Position numbers and translations under genes: made by a program. From Saprospiraceae bacterium (GTDB lineage Bacteria > Bacteroidota > Bacteroidia > Chitinophagales > Saprospiraceae), in the NCBI GenBank assembly GCA_016715985.1, contig JADJXD010000001.1, forward strand, positions 3,348,001 through 3,412,000: a stretch of DNA of 64,000 bases, written 5' to 3'. The notes below the pieces were generated by a model, which was not told the origin of the DNA, did no database searches, and saw only the letters and a list, made by a program, of their open reading frames with translations. Of this stretch, positions 63,554-64,000 are shown one piece after another; the first letter of the stretch is position 1; every line of letters begins with the position of its first letter.

Positions 63554-64000
63554 TCATATTTTGACTACCTTCAGAATCTGAACATTATTTTCGCTACGGA
63601 TAATAACGAAATACAACCCGGATGCTAAAGAAGATAAATCTATATTTGAAATGTAAGATTCGGAATTAACTTTTTGGAAGACCTGCTTACCCTCCATATC
63701 CGAAATTATAATACTTTCACCCCCTTTCAGGCCGTCTAATGTTATTGTATTACTAAATGGGTTTGGATAAACAGAAATATTTTTATCTATCTCAGAATCA
63801 TTCACACCTGATGTAATTCTTTGTAATCCCAGAAAAAAGAAAACAGTCTGTGTCAAAGCAGGTGTGACACATTGGCCATGATTTGCATTGGGATTCACAT
63901 CCGTTACAACCAGATTAGAAGCACCTTTGGCGAGCATGCTATCTCTTGCAACAATACTGTTCATAAAAGGAACCTGATCATCTGCTCTGCAATAAAAGAT
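63554..64000 (-). CDS. C-terminal part of a T9SS-tagged alpha/beta hydrolase, 5' end outside window
   Basis: The frame is open to the window edge (IFYCRADDQVPFMNSIVARD at its start in the window), so the gene begins beyond 64000. Visible are a catalytic Asp-like CRADDQVPF and a His in NPNANHGQCVTPA, the usual last two members of the hydrolase triad. A T9SS sorting domain follows (ISVYPNPFSNTITLDGLKGG and the end VQILKVVKI). The enzyme is likely exported to the surface or medium; its substrate cannot be named. Confidence 0.78.
   Translation of the reverse strand: MFYCRADDQVPFMNSIVARDSMLAKGASNLVVTDVNPNANHGQCVTPALTQTVFFFLGLQRITSGVNDSEIDKNISVYPNPFSNTITLDGLKGGESIIISDMEGKQVFQKVNSESYISNIDLSSLASGLYFVIIRSENNVQILKVVKI

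Overview
This is an AT-rich 64 kb stretch of a Bacteroidota chromosome, probably Saprospirales or a near relative. The evidence is: several proteins ending in type IX secretion (T9SS) C-terminal sorting domains; many upstream regions carrying the Bacteroidota -7 promoter element TAnnTTTG(C); few recognisable Shine-Dalgarno sites; and lineage-typical genes (orphan ftsE, ccmB-ccmC-ccmD, a single-chain methylmalonyl-CoA mutase subunit, CHU-type surface proteins). The genus is inference. I see no rRNA, tRNA, CRISPR array, prophage or plasmid origin.

Layout. 1-6.8 kb: 3' part of a giant surface protein, cut by the window edge. 6.9-14.8 kb: housekeeping genes (ftsE-like ATPase, FkbM methyltransferase, DEAD-box helicase, radA with an overlapping DCC-family gene, a coiled-coil protein of unknown role, asd). 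14.9-18.1 kb: a lamin-tail/FlgD-type surface protein, a membrane EEP-fold protein with an eroded active site, and an ElaA-like acetyltransferase. 18.2-21.6 kb: a candidate envelope-stress locus, with an NlpE/META lipoprotein divergent from an ECF sigma factor, an overlapping membrane protein (probable anti-sigma) and a coiled-coil/beta-barrel outer-membrane protein. 21.8-26.8 kb: a large cytochrome c/PA14/propeller/DUF1080 lipoprotein, an SRPBCC protein and a DinB-fold protein. 26.9-30.1 kb: a small accessory island with a decayed IS630-type element, palindromic repeats and a hipBA-type module whose toxin gene has an in-frame stop codon.

30.1-36.1 kb: sigma-54 activator, Uma2-type nuclease, miaB (one strand, close spacing) and mutS2. 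36.1-40.1 kb: a tandem duplication. Two 1020-nt T9SS-cargo genes are separated by a leftover copy of the mutS2 3' end, and the second gene is split by a 1740-bp IS flanked by a 6-bp TAATTA duplication. 40.2-46.0 kb: lolD-like ATPase, glycosyltransferase, then ccmB-ccmC-ccmD overlapping glutamate dehydrogenase. 46.0-55.3 kb: an uncharacterised conserved protein, an SPFH protein followed by a 54-aa ribbon-helix-helix protein, a methyltransferase, methylmalonyl-CoA mutase, thrS, a nuclease-fold protein and a Sua5/TsaC-type gene. 55.4-64 kb: M43 metalloprotease with T9SS tag, GMC oxidoreductase, mnmG, a zinc-ribbon protein, a secreted protein of unknown role, and the C-terminal part of a T9SS-tagged alpha/beta hydrolase running off the window.

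The most informative structures are the mutS2-anchored duplication plus its datable IS insertion, the hipB promoter buried in a perfect 14-bp inverted repeat, the interrupted hipA, and the NlpE/ECF sigma/outer-membrane locus. I did not find a clearly new multi-gene defence or biosynthetic system; the sigma-factor locus is the best candidate for a little-described system.
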